A stretch of DNA of 8,395 nt, taken from assembly GCA_021789755.1 (NCBI GenBank), contig JAJYJD010000151.1:1-8395 (forward strand), read 5' to 3'. Under the pieces are notes generated by a model, which was given only the letters and a program-made list of their open reading frames with translations, made no database searches and had not been told where the DNA came from. Below are positions 1 through 7,653 of this stretch, piece by piece. Made by a program: the position numbers and the translations under genes. Positions within the stretch are counted from its first letter, which is position 1. Each line of letters starts with the position of its first letter. Origin of the DNA: Bacteroidota bacterium. Its GTDB lineage: Bacteria; Bacteroidota; Ignavibacteria; Kryptoniales; JAKASW01.

Positions 1-9
1 GCAGTCTAA

Positions 10-29
10 GCGGGACACGCGCCCCCCGC
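10..29 (-). terminator. Weak hairpin just downstream of mtnA
   Basis: On the minus strand, nine bases after the mtnA stop codon, GCGGG (29-25) can pair with CCCGC (14-10) around a 10-nt loop. The following bases (TTAGACT) are only mildly T-rich. The position suits a terminator for the kinase-mtnA transcript, but the stem is only 5 bp, so this is tentative. Confidence 0.25.
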
Positions 30-38
30 ATCCAAATT

Positions 39-1100
39 CTACCCGAGTACCTTTGCGATATTTTCTCCGTACGGCTTCCTGATAATCCCCTTCTCCGTGA
101 TGAACGCAGCAATGTTCTCCGCCGGGGAAACATCGAACGCGGGTGCGTAGACGGAAATGTTCTCCGGCGCGGAGCGGCAATCGCGGAAGTGGGTGATCTC
201 GCCGGGGTTTCTTTCCTCAATCGGTATATCTTCGCCCGACTTCGCCGCGAGGTCGAAGCTCGACGACGGCGCGGCGATATAGAAGGGAATCTTGTGATCT
301 TTGCAGAGGACGGAAAGGTTGTACGTCCCGATCTTGTTGGCGGTATCGCCGTTGGCTGCGATCCGGTCGGCACCGACGACGACCAGGTCCACCGAAAATT
401 TCTTCATCGCTATCCCGGACGCGCCGTCGACTATCAGCTTGAAATCTATGCCGAGTTTTTGGAGCTCGTACGCCGTCAGTCTTGCTCCCTGGAGCAGCGG
501 CCGCGTCTCATCGGCGATAACCATTACTTTCTTACCCGCTTCGTGCGCGGCACGGATGATACCGAGTGCCGTTCCGTAGCCGCCGGTCGCGAGTCCGCCT
601 GTGTGGCAGTGTGTCAGTATTACCGCCTTGTCGGGAACAAGCTCGAGTCCGAATTGACCGATCTTCCTGCATGAGTCTATTTCTTCCGCAAGTATCCTGT
701 GAGCTTCATTGAGAAAAACGTCGCCGACATTCTTCCCCTTGACATCAAGTTTCCTCAGCCTGGCAAGTATGTTGCGTATGTTGACGGCAGTCGGCCTGGT
801 GGCGTTGATTTCATGGATCGCCGCGTCGAGCTTCGAGTCGATTTCTCCATGCGATCCGAATTCATAAGCCGCGAGAGCGGCCGCATACGCGGCGGCTATA
901 CCGATGGCGGGCGCTCCCCTTATCCGCAGCGACTTGATCCATTCGCAGACGTCACGGTAATTCTTCGACGAGAGGAATTTCTCTTCGAGCGGGAGCCGGG
1001 TCTGGTCGATTATCGTGACCTTCCCGCCGCGCGGATCCGTGCCCGGTTCGCCGGACGTAGTTCCGTTTTCCCATTTAATCGGATCGGGAAGAGATTCCAT
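39..1100 (-). CDS. mtnA: S-methyl-5-thioribose-1-phosphate isomerase (MtnA)
   Basis: Cytosolic aldose-ketose isomerase of the eIF2B-related MtnA family. It converts 5-methylthioribose 1-phosphate to 5-methylthioribulose 1-phosphate in methionine salvage; some MtnA enzymes also act on 5-deoxyribose 1-phosphate. Numbered from a GTG at 1157, the visible motifs are IDQTRLP (50-56), RGAPAIG (80-86), LTHCHTGG with the catalytic-type Cys184, DETRPLLQGARL (216-227), VVGADRIAANGD with the catalytic-type Asp264, NKIGTYNL (274-281) and EERNPGEI (314-321). The family is therefore clear and the active site intact. The ATG at 1100 is chosen as start because homology begins there and it lies 22 nt past the kinase stop. 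The GTG at 1157 adds 19 unconserved residues and overlaps the kinase by 35 nt, but it has a GGGG stretch upstream and cannot be excluded. The gene is probably co-transcribed with the kinase. Confidence 0.93.
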   Translation of the reverse strand: MESLPDPIKWENGTTSGEPGTDPRGGKVTIIDQTRLPLEEKFLSSKNYRDVCEWIKSLRIRGAPAIGIAAAYAAALAAYEFGSHGEIDSKLDAAIHEINATRPTAVNIRNILARLRKLDVKGKNVGDVFLNEAHRILAEEIDSCRKIGQFGLELVPDKAVILTHCHTGGLATGGYGTALGIIRAAHEAGKKVMVIADETRPLLQGARLTAYELQKLGIDFKLIVDGASGIAMKKFSVDLVVVGADRIAANGDTANKIGTYNLSVLCKDHKIPFYIAAPSSSFDLAAKSGEDIPIEERNPGEITHFRDCRSAPENISVYAPAFDVSPAENIAAFITEKGIIRKPYGENIAKVLG

Positions 1101-1122
1101 TCCCGAGAAATTCAGCCGGGGT

Positions 1123-2037
1123 TTACTCTCCGACCCTTGATAATTCGATGAAGTCACGATAACGCCCCAGTATTTCTATGTCAGATAATTCCTTCAGTCC
1201 CTCTATTCCGAACTTGGTGACTGAAAATGATGCCATCACGCTCCCGTATATTACCGCGCGCTTAAGGTTCTCGTCCGAGAGGTCTTCCGTACGCGCCAGG
1301 TGTCCGACGAAACCGCCGGCAAATGCGTCGCCCGCGCCGGTCGGATCGTAGATGAACTCGAGCGGAAAGGCAGGAGCCGAAAAGATCGTATCGCCGGTAA
1401 ACAGCAGCGCGCCGTGTTCACCTTTCTTAATGATGACGATGCGGGGACCGAGCTTCATGATATACTTTGCGGCCTTGACCAGGTTGGGTTCCGATGAAAG
1501 GAGCCGCGCCTCGGAATCGTTGACGATGATAACGTCGACTTTCTTCAATGTCTTGAGGAGCTCTTCGTGCTTTCCTTCTATCCAGAAATTCATCGTGTCG
1601 CAGATGACCAGTTCCGGCTTCTGTTCCATCGACTCTATGACACGCCTCTGCAGGACCGGATCTATATTGCCGAGAAGGATATACCTGCTTTTCCTGTACG
1701 ACGCCGGGAGGACGGGATCGAACTTTTCGAACACGTTCAGCTGCGTGTCGAGAGTGTCGCGCTGGTTCAGATCGTAATGATAGCGTCCGCTCCAGTGAAA
1801 TGTCTTTCCCCCCTCAATCGTCTGGAGACCTGCCAGGTCTATTCCGCGCGACTCGAGGAACTCGATTTCCGATTTTGGAAAATCGCTTCCGACCACTCCG
1901 ACAAGACGGATCGGAGCCGTGAAATAGGACGCGGCAGCGGAAATATAAACCGCGCTTCCACCCGCGACCATATCGGCGCGGCCGAACGGGGTCTCAATAG
2001 TGTCGAGTGCGATCGACCCGACGACAAGTAGACTCAT
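1123..2037 (-). CDS. PfkB-family carbohydrate/nucleoside kinase
   Basis: A 304-aa cytosolic ATP-dependent kinase of the ribokinase/PfkB superfamily. The N-terminal substrate-side signature GGSAVYIS starts at residue 26, an NDSEARLL motif lies at 173-180, KKGEHGALL at 204-212, and the C-terminal ATP/anion-hole signature DPTGAGDAFAGGF at 231-243 contains the expected catalytic base Asp237. Length is normal for the family, so the protein looks complete and active. The substrate cannot be read from the sequence: PfkB members phosphorylate ribose, fructose 1-phosphate, adenosine and others. It is the first gene of a two-gene unit with mtnA. That suggests, without proving, a sugar or nucleoside arising from methylthioadenosine or deoxyadenosine breakdown. 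The ATG at 2037 is preceded by GGAG at 7-nt spacing, which supports this start. Confidence 0.9.
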   Translation of the reverse strand: MSLLVVGSIALDTIETPFGRADMVAGGSAVYISAAASYFTAPIRLVGVVGSDFPKSEIEFLESRGIDLAGLQTIEGGKTFHWSGRYHYDLNQRDTLDTQLNVFEKFDPVLPASYRKSRYILLGNIDPVLQRRVIESMEQKPELVICDTMNFWIEGKHEELLKTLKKVDVIIVNDSEARLLSSEPNLVKAAKYIMKLGPRIVIIKKGEHGALLFTGDTIFSAPAFPLEFIYDPTGAGDAFAGGFVGHLARTEDLSDENLKRAVIYGSVMASFSVTKFGIEGLKELSDIEILGRYRDFIELSRVGE

Positions 2038-2071
2038 TATTCAACTCCAATGAAGGTGATTTGCGAAGACT

Positions 2072-2100
2072 AATTTAATACGGCCGTCACGGAACTTCAA
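2072..2100 (-). promoter_or_regulatory. Candidate promoter of the kinase-mtnA unit
   Basis: On the minus strand TTGAAG (2100-2095) is separated by exactly 17 bp from TAAATT (2077-2072), a good sigma70-type arrangement. Transcription would begin near 2065, leaving a leader of about 28 nt before the kinase ATG at 2037, with the GGAG ribosome binding site at 2045-2048 inside it. Confidence 0.45.
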
Positions 2101-2127
2101 ACTTACGCCGGATATCACGCCTCATGC

Positions 2128-2156
2128 TTGAACCAGAAGCGCACAGTGGGTAACCT
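2128..2156 (+). promoter_or_regulatory. Candidate promoter of the GH35 gene
   Basis: TTGAAC (2128-2133), a 17-bp spacer and TAACCT (2151-2156) form a weak-to-moderate sigma70-like site. The predicted start near 2163 gives a short leader carrying the GGAGGT ribosome binding site. It lies back to back with the minus-strand promoter, with 27 bp between the two -35 elements, so one regulator could act on both. No clear operator palindrome is visible between them apart from the short GATATC at 2111-2116. Confidence 0.33.
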
Positions 2157-2173
2157 ATTGCAGTGTAAATCTT

Positions 2174-2179
2174 GGAGGT
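2174..2179 (+). promoter_or_regulatory. Strong Shine-Dalgarno that fixes the GH35 start
   Basis: GGAGGT sits 4 nt before the ATG at 2184. The in-frame TTG at 2172 overlaps this site's left edge and would put the Shine-Dalgarno inside the coding sequence, so the ATG is the real start. Confidence 0.75.
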
Positions 2180-2183
2180 CACA

Positions 2184-5100
2184 ATGCGCAGGCGTTTCAT
2201 TCTGACGTCGATTTCGCTCCTTGCCGCACTGACATTAGGCGGCAACCCCCGGCAGGACAATCCTATACCCGTCAAATTCTCCCATCCGGAAATCATCAGT
2301 TACAATCACGACGGCTTCACCATACACGGCAAAACCATATTCATTTATAGCGGCAGCTTCCATTATTTCAGGTGTGATTCCTCTGATTGGATGGACAGGC
2401 TTGAGAAGATAAAGGCCGCCGGCTTCAACACGATCGAAACCTACATCCCCTGGAACTGGCACGAAAGACAGGAGGGCAAACCCGATTTTACGGAGCTCGA
2501 CAATTTCCTGTTTGATTGCGCGAAAGTCGGCTTATACGTCATAGCAAGGCCTGGCCCGTACATCTGCGCGGAATGGAATATCGGCGGTTTTCCCGATTGG
2601 CTTGAAGGTAAACATGTCGGATTCAGATCCGCCTCCGCCGCGGATATCCGCTGGTCGAACTACTGGTACGATGAAGTTCTCCCGGTAATCCGCCGACACC
2701 TCATCTCTAACGGCGGAAGCGTAATAATGATGCAAATCGAAAACGAGTATGACTACTTCGGCCTTCCGGACAGCGACAAGGTGATATACCTGAAGTCACT
2801 TTACGAGACCGCGATGAAGAACGGCATAGACGTACCGATCATCACCTGCTGGACGAAACAGGCGCGGAACAACTCGGACTCCGTTTTCTCGCAGGTAATG
2901 GACGCATGCAATTTCTACCCGGGGTGGGATATTTCAAGCACCCTCCCGCGTATCGAGCAGATGGAAAAAGAAGAGCCCGGATCTCCGCCGATGATCACCG
3001 AGCTGCAGGGAGGATGGTTCTCCAGCGTCGGGGAGAAGAGCGTCAGGCGTGTCGATGACTTCGGACCGGATCAGATCACGGCCCTCACGGACTACGTCAT
3101 TGCGCACGGCATCAAGGCTCTGAGCTATTACATGTTGTACGGCGGGACAAACTTCGGCTATTGGGGTTCCAAGGACAAGACGACCAGCTACGATTACACC
3201 GCGCCGATGTCCGAACCCGGGGGCCTCTGGGAGAAATACCGGGCGGTCAAATTGATTGGAGATTTCATAAAACTTGAAGGCACACATCTTGTCCGCGCGC
3301 GCGAAATAAAGAATGGTGCCGAGAGCGATACCCCGGGCGTCGAGGCACTCATCAGGACCGACGGCAGTTCCGGCTTCCTTTTCGTCCGTAACATGAACGA
3401 CAAGGCCGTCGACGCGAAAGTGCGATTCCGGCCGCCGCAGGGCTCGCCCGTAAATCTGACGGTCCGGCTCAGCGCCAGGGCCTCGTACCTCCTCCCCGTC
3501 GACCTGCCGCTTCCTGGAGGCGCAATCCTCCACTATACCAACATCCCCGTCTCGGCAATCGCAGAGCATAACGGCAAGCCGTGCGTCATAGCGTACGGAA
3601 ATCCCGGAGACGAAGCGACCATTTATGCGGGCTCCAGCCTTTGCACCGAGGAGATCAAGGATACGGATCAGCTGTACAACTGGGACGGTGTCTATGTCCT
3701 TCTTACCACGGAAGAGCGGGCCGCAAGATCGCGCGTGTTTGGAACCCCGTCCGGCCCCGTTTCCCTCGTCTCCGACTCATACCTGACGACCGAAAGAGGC
3801 ATGGACGGGAAGAGAATCAACGTAGATCTGCAGACACGCCCCGGAACCAATCCCTTCTCTGTTCTCGCCTCGGGTAAAGTGGCATCGGTTTCCATCGATG
3901 GAAAAGCGGTGAAGACAAGCGTCGAGCGGCGGACCGGACTGATGAGCTTCTCCATGAACACGCCCTCAGTCAAACTTCCGAATGTGCCGATTAAGAACGT
4001 GCGCGTGAAAGGAGACGGCGATGCCCCCGCCACCGCCTCGTGGACTATGCTTCAGACTGCAGGCGACACGCTCGCTCCCCTCGACACTCAAGGCGACTGC
4101 AACGGCGGTTACACCGTGTACTCGGGAGATTTCGCGACTCCGACGGACGGATTGCTGAAACTCGACTACTATGACAGCGATTGGCACAGCGTAATCGTCG
4201 ACGGAAAAACGGTCGCCGGATTGACCGGCAGCGGCGAAGAGGATATTTCAAAAGATAAACTCCCGGCCGGAAAGCATGCGGTTGAAATCATATATGAAAA
4301 CGAAGGCTGGCCGAACGGCGGGTTCATGGAGGGACACAAAGGACTCAAATCGATCTCATTCGCGCCGGATGGACAGATCGAAACCGTCGACAGCTGGAAG
4401 CGCTCTCCCACCGCGACTCCATATCCGGCTTCAGCTCCACCGGAAGCTTCACTTACTTTCAACGACGGACGCTGGGCTAAAACGACCGTCGGCCATGGCA
4501 ACCAGACCTTCATTCAACAAAACGAAGGATGGTGGTTCAGGAGGCATCTTGATTTGAGCGAAGCGGCAATCCGCCAGAATGCCACGCTTACCTTCAGGGC
4601 GGTCGACGACAACGCGCTGGTTTACGTGAACGGTAAACTTGCGATCGATCATCGCGGATATGACACACCATTCACGATCCCAATGTCCAAGCTCGGCAGG
4701 GCTGGCGACAACGTTATAGCGGTTTACGTTCAGAATATGGGCGGCGGCGGCGGAATCTGGATGCCGGTCGTGTTCAAATGGGGAAACAGCTCGCCGCTGG
4801 CGGCGGACCTCCGGTTCCATCATTCCCTCGGAGGAAGTCTCGCGGACTGGCAGCGAGAGAATTTTGACGACTCGCAGTGGAAGATCGCAAAACGGTGGGA
4901 CGCAGTCCGATCGGCCGACGGAATAACATGGTACAGAGGTGATTTCTCACTGCAGCCGAGACCGGGTTGGATCGTGCCGTGGCGCCTGCATGTCGAATCG
5001 ACAGGAAGTGGACAAATCTGGATCAACGGTAAACTTCTGGGCAGATTCTTTTCCGAGGGGCCGCAGAAGGATTTCTACCTGCCCGACGGCTGGCTGAACT

Positions 5101-5240
5101 TGAAGGGAAAGAACAGCGTGGTGTTTGTGCTCAGGCCGGGGGGAGGCGAAGGCAAGGTCCCCTCGATCATGGATGCCTGCGTGGCGCCGTACGACGAATA
5201 CGTGGCGCAGAAACATACGATGAGGATAACACTTAAATAA
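2184..5240 (+). CDS. Exported GH35 beta-galactosidase-like glycoside hydrolase, multidomain
   Basis: A 1018-aa secreted or periplasmic glycoside hydrolase of family 35, which removes terminal beta-galactosyl residues with retention of configuration. The N-terminus (MRRRF, then about 14 hydrophobic residues) is a Sec-type signal peptide without a lipobox cysteine. The catalytic (beta/alpha)8 domain covers about residues 40-365. It contains ARPGPYICAEW (121-131), IENEY with the expected acid/base Glu188, ITELQGGW with the expected nucleophile Glu273, YGGTNFGYWG (319-328) and TSYDYTAP (334-341). Beyond it lies a beta-rich tail: a linker region (about 370-630) and three probable jelly-roll modules near 640-725, 755-865 and 880-1000. 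The last two have galactose-binding-like features such as DGRWAKT, VYVNGK and IWINGKLLGRF. It is longer than many bacterial GH35 enzymes. Substrate could be plant or algal galactan side chains or another beta-galactoside. It is transcribed alone. Confidence 0.93.
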   Translation: MRRRFILTSISLLAALTLGGNPRQDNPIPVKFSHPEIISYNHDGFTIHGKTIFIYSGSFHYFRCDSSDWMDRLEKIKAAGFNTIETYIPWNWHERQEGKPDFTELDNFLFDCAKVGLYVIARPGPYICAEWNIGGFPDWLEGKHVGFRSASAADIRWSNYWYDEVLPVIRRHLISNGGSVIMMQIENEYDYFGLPDSDKVIYLKSLYETAMKNGIDVPIITCWTKQARNNSDSVFSQVMDACNFYPGWDISSTLPRIEQMEKEEPGSPPMITELQGGWFSSVGEKSVRRVDDFGPDQITALTDYVIAHGIKALSYYMLYGGTNFGYWGSKDKTTSYDYTAPMSEPGGLWEKYRAVKLIGDFIKLEGTHLVRAREIKNGAESDTPGVEALIRTDGSSGFLFVRNMNDKAVDAKVRFRPPQGSPVNLTVRLSARASYLLPVDLPLPGGAILHYTNIPVSAIAEHNGKPCVIAYGNPGDEATIYAGSSLCTEEIKDTDQLYNWDGVYVLLTTEERAARSRVFGTPSGPVSLVSDSYLTTERGMDGKRINVDLQTRPGTNPFSVLASGKVASVSIDGKAVKTSVERRTGLMSFSMNTPSVKLPNVPIKNVRVKGDGDAPATASWTMLQTAGDTLAPLDTQGDCNGGYTVYSGDFATPTDGLLKLDYYDSDWHSVIVDGKTVAGLTGSGEEDISKDKLPAGKHAVEIIYENEGWPNGGFMEGHKGLKSISFAPDGQIETVDSWKRSPTATPYPASAPPEASLTFNDGRWAKTTVGHGNQTFIQQNEGWWFRRHLDLSEAAIRQNATLTFRAVDDNALVYVNGKLAIDHRGYDTPFTIPMSKLGRAGDNVIAVYVQNMGGGGGIWMPVVFKWGNSSPLAADLRFHHSLGGSLADWQRENFDDSQWKIAKRWDAVRSADGITWYRGDFSLQPRPGWIVPWRLHVESTGSGQIWINGKLLGRFFSEGPQKDFYLPDGWLNLKGKNSVVFVLRPGGGEGKVPSIMDACVAPYDEYVAQKHTMRITLK

Positions 5241-5253
5241 CCCAAACCAATTC

Positions 5254-5281
5254 CGGCGGAGCAGTCAGCGGCGCTCCGCCG
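5254..5281. terminator. Hairpin shared by two converging transcripts
   Basis: CGGCGGAGC (5254-5262) pairs perfectly over 9 bp with GCTCCGCCG (5273-5281) around a 10-nt loop. It lies 13 bp after the GH35 stop and 12 bp before the stop of the oppositely oriented YwiC-like gene. Neither side has a strong T-tract (mild on the minus strand, GGAATTGGTTTGGG). It is probably a bidirectional or transcript-stabilising terminator. Confidence 0.6.
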
Positions 5282-5293
5282 TCTATCACCGAA

Positions 5294-6076
5294 TCATCTC
5301 AGGAACGCTCCTATCACGACGAGAAAAATCGCGGACTGCCCGACCAAAGCGAACCCGAGGCGGGCAAAACTCACCTTTGTCTTGCCCGACAGCGTACCGA
5401 TCATAACCTGTACCAGCATCGGCACGAACCCGAGCAGAATCCATATGCTCATAATCCCGTAGAAAGCTGCGGAGGCTACTGCCAAGACCAGGAACAGATG
5501 GTAAGCGATCACCATCGCGCGGGCTTTTCTCGCTTCGCCTGTCCATGCGCCTTTGAAACGAAGAAATTCTATCCTCATCTTGACGTAGAAAACGCTGCTT
5601 CCAAAGAACAGAAAATTCAGTGCGTATAAGATGATTGCGGTCGGGCCGAGCTTCCCCGTGATCGCGTAAAATGCGGCGGGTGCCGAGAGCGTCAGCGCCG
5701 CCACTACCGCCAGCTCGTTGAAGACGGAGCGCTGCTCCCTGTCGAGAAAAGATTTGACACTGAAGGTGAAAATGGCAATCTCGGCGATGCCGAAGAGGAG
5801 AAGCCAGACAAGGCCCCCAAACCAGACAAGCGCGATTCCGAGGAGTACCGCCGGCATGGCGACTGCGATGACCTGTTTCAGGTCTCTGGGGTCTGCAATG
5901 CTCTTCCGCTTCAGCATCATAACGATAGGGTGGTGCACAGTATAAAGGAGCGCGAAACAGACGAACAAAAGGAAGAAACTCGCGGAGAATTGGGTGACGA
6001 TCGCAGCCGACAGCATTGGGACAATCCACATCGCCCAGGCACCATGTTCCCTCGGAACGAACTCCCTGATGGTCAT
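5294..6076 (-). CDS. YwiC-like integral membrane protein
   Basis: A 260-aa polytopic membrane protein with about eight or nine hydrophobic helices (roughly residues 14-28, 33-50, 68-106 as a pair, 119-138, 144-163, 187-206, 208-226 and 241-258). The N-terminal signature PREHGAWAMW (8-17), followed by a proline-containing helix, marks the YwiC-like family. The loop SFLDREQRSVFNE (109-121) is the most charged conserved-looking segment and could form an active site or binding site. No biochemical function is established for the family as far as I know. In Bacillus the name-giving gene lies in the neighbourhood of anaerobic nitrate-respiration genes, which fits the redox neighbours here. It is the last gene of the operon: its ATG overlaps the TGA of the hemerythrin gene (ATGA), so the two are probably translationally coupled. 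Confidence 0.85.
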   Translation of the reverse strand: MTIREFVPREHGAWAMWIVPMLSAAIVTQFSASFFLLFVCFALLYTVHHPIVMMLKRKSIADPRDLKQVIAVAMPAVLLGIALVWFGGLVWLLLFGIAEIAIFTFSVKSFLDREQRSVFNELAVVAALTLSAPAAFYAITGKLGPTAIILYALNFLFFGSSVFYVKMRIEFLRFKGAWTGEARKARAMVIAYHLFLVLAVASAAFYGIMSIWILLGFVPMLVQVMIGTLSGKTKVSFARLGFALVGQSAIFLVVIGAFLR

Positions 6077-6561
6077 AAATTCATTCCCTTCCTCGAAGCG
6101 AATTTGATACGAAGTATGTCCAGCTGCGCCGGAGAAAGAAGTCCGGCGGCTTTAAGCAGAACCTCTTCTTCCTCCCTTGTAAAATGAGATCGAAGATTCT
6201 TTTTGAACAGCAAAAGCAGACGTGTGGTTGATCCGGTTTGCCCCGAGCGTGCGAGCGATGAGAGCTCATCGGTTGCCTGGACCAGCCGAAGGTGCTCCTC
6301 ACGCAGTCCTGCGAACAATTCCTCCCCCAATCCGGGAACGAGGGGGAACAGGAACCTCTCTTCGGCCTCCTGGTGATGTTCAAGGGCTTCCGTGAGCTTC
6401 ACTGCCCTGCCGCCGATTCCTTCGATGTCAGCTTTTTGCGCTTCCGCGAAAAGTCCCAGCCGGTCGACTTCCCCGAGCAGCCTGGCGTGCTCCCAATTCA
6501 GCCTCTCGATCGGATGGACCGGTGGCTTCGCGATATTCGTCCGTGACAACCTAGAATCCAT
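6073..6561 (-). CDS. Hemerythrin HHE-domain protein
   Basis: A 162-aa soluble, all-helical protein with one hemerythrin-like domain expected to hold a non-haem diiron centre. Candidate ligands occur in the expected order: His25 (NWEH), His62/His63 with Glu67 (ALEHHQEAEE, followed by LFPLV), His90 (REEHLRL), and His126 with Glu130 (SHFTREEEEVL). Such proteins bind O2 or NO, store iron, or help repair Fe-S and diiron centres, as in the related domain of Ric/ScdA proteins; which applies here cannot be told. No extra sensory or signalling domain is attached. The start overlaps the end of the upstream polyferredoxin gene by 11 nt and the end overlaps the YwiC-like gene by 4 nt. The Shine-Dalgarno at this ATG is weak, consistent with coupling to the upstream gene. 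Confidence 0.9.
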   Translation of the reverse strand: MDSRLSRTNIAKPPVHPIERLNWEHARLLGEVDRLGLFAEAQKADIEGIGGRAVKLTEALEHHQEAEERFLFPLVPGLGEELFAGLREEHLRLVQATDELSSLARSGQTGSTTRLLLLFKKNLRSHFTREEEEVLLKAAGLLSPAQLDILRIKFASRKGMNL

Positions 6562-7648
6562 GACTTATTGATCCGATCTTCTCAAAGAGGCTGAGGTATT
6601 CATGAGCGGAAACGGTGTTCTGCCAGAGACCGGCGAGCATCGCGACTCCAACGATTCCGAAATAAACGCCGACAAGGAGGAGCGCGTACTGCTTCTGCGA
6701 AAGCCCTTTGACACCGGATCTCATGGACATGTTAAGTGTGTTTTTTACAGGGCATGCCTCAACGCACGAATAGCATGCAGTACACTCCGCGGAGTTCACC
6801 GCGTCGAGCTTGTCGACAGGCAAATAAGACGGGCAGGCATCTGCACATTTTCCGCAGTCTATGCACGTTTGGTCCACTCTCCGGATTTTCATCGGGCTGA
6901 TCAGGCTTGTGATCCCGAGAAGAGCACCGTAAGGACAACCATACCTGCACCAGAAGTTCTTGTAGAACAACGAGAGAACGATCAGTGCGCCGATCACGAT
7001 TATCGAAATCGCGGATACATGAGCGAAGAACAAATACATCTTAATATCGGCGACCTTGTTGTAATCTGAATGAATAAACGATCCAAGCTCCTCGACTGAA
7101 AGAGTCGATACCGAGATCAGAAAAAAAGCAAGCAGAACATACTTAAGTGACCGCAGCGGAACATCGATCCATTTCGGAAGGGTGAAATTTCTTCCGAAGA
7201 TCTTCTTGCCCAACAGGAACAGCGACTCCGAAATGTAACCGACAGGGCATATCCAACTGCAGAATCCCTTCTTCATAAACGTTGAGATAAGGAGGACGGC
7301 TATGAAGATAAAGAAGCCCGACGGGTGGATGTGGTTTACTATCCCGGTGAGAAGGAAATATCTGAAGCTCATGAGCGCGCTGATGGGAAGAAAACCCTCG
7401 ACGCCCGGCGGACGAGCTGCGGTCGACGCGACTCCCTTTTCGAGCCCGTCCATGAACAGGTAGAAATCGACACCGATCCACATTGTCAGAAAAAAGAATA
7501 AAAGCTGTATGTAGCTGCGTATGTCCGATCGACCGGTCTTCAGAAAACTCTTGTCGGCGACTTTCTTCACCGACCTCCCGTCTTTGAGTCGAACGGTAAC
7601 AACAGGTGGCGTGACGGTTTCGGATGTTTTTATCCTATATGTATCCAT
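6551..7648 (-). CDS. NapH/NosR-type membrane-bound polyferredoxin (4Fe-4S)
   Basis: A 365-aa membrane electron-transfer protein. From the ATG at 7648 it has a hydrophilic N-terminus of about 40 residues, a membrane helix at 45-66, a second at about 109-124, then FCSWICP (Cys130, Cys134), helices near 169-183 and 204-228, and FWCRYGCPYG (Cys234, Cys238). Two classical ferredoxin clusters follow (Cys262/265/268/272 and Cys289/292/295/299), then a C-terminal helix at 321-341. The paired CxxxCP motifs at the membrane plus two 4Fe-4S clusters are the hallmark of NapH, NosR and CcoG-like proteins, which pass electrons between the quinone pool or cytosol and periplasmic partners. It lacks the FMN-binding domain of NosR. 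The reading frame extends upstream to 7825, but that would bury 59 residues inside the regulator gene. The chosen ATG is 5 nt after that gene's stop, with no clear Shine-Dalgarno. Confidence 0.87.
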   Translation of the reverse strand: MDTYRIKTSETVTPPVVTVRLKDGRSVKKVADKSFLKTGRSDIRSYIQLLFFFLTMWIGVDFYLFMDGLEKGVASTAARPPGVEGFLPISALMSFRYFLLTGIVNHIHPSGFFIFIAVLLISTFMKKGFCSWICPVGYISESLFLLGKKIFGRNFTLPKWIDVPLRSLKYVLLAFFLISVSTLSVEELGSFIHSDYNKVADIKMYLFFAHVSAISIIVIGALIVLSLFYKNFWCRYGCPYGALLGITSLISPMKIRRVDQTCIDCGKCADACPSYLPVDKLDAVNSAECTACYSCVEACPVKNTLNMSMRSGVKGLSQKQYALLLVGVYFGIVGVAMLAGLWQNTVSAHEYLSLFEKIGSISHGF

Positions 7649-7653
7649 AAAAA

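Noticed and set aside
2172..2183. TTG start four codons upstream in the GH35 gene
   Set aside because: It would place the strong GGAGGT ribosome binding site inside the gene; the ATG at 2184 is correctly spaced.
2934..3569. 211-codon minus-strand open frame opposite the GH35 catalytic region
   Set aside because: It lies antisense to conserved GH35 motifs, shows no recognisable domain and has no promoter or ribosome binding site of note.
4741..4756. Repeated GGC/GGA codons as a possible microsatellite
   Set aside because: It is only a five-glycine loop in a jelly-roll module of the GH35 protein, too short to count as a repeat.
5286..6029. Long 247-codon minus-strand open frame overlapping the YwiC-like gene
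   Set aside because: It lies in another frame of a gene with clear membrane helices and a family signature. Its translation is rich in Arg, Pro and His with no coherent domain, so it is a shadow frame caused by GC-rich codons.
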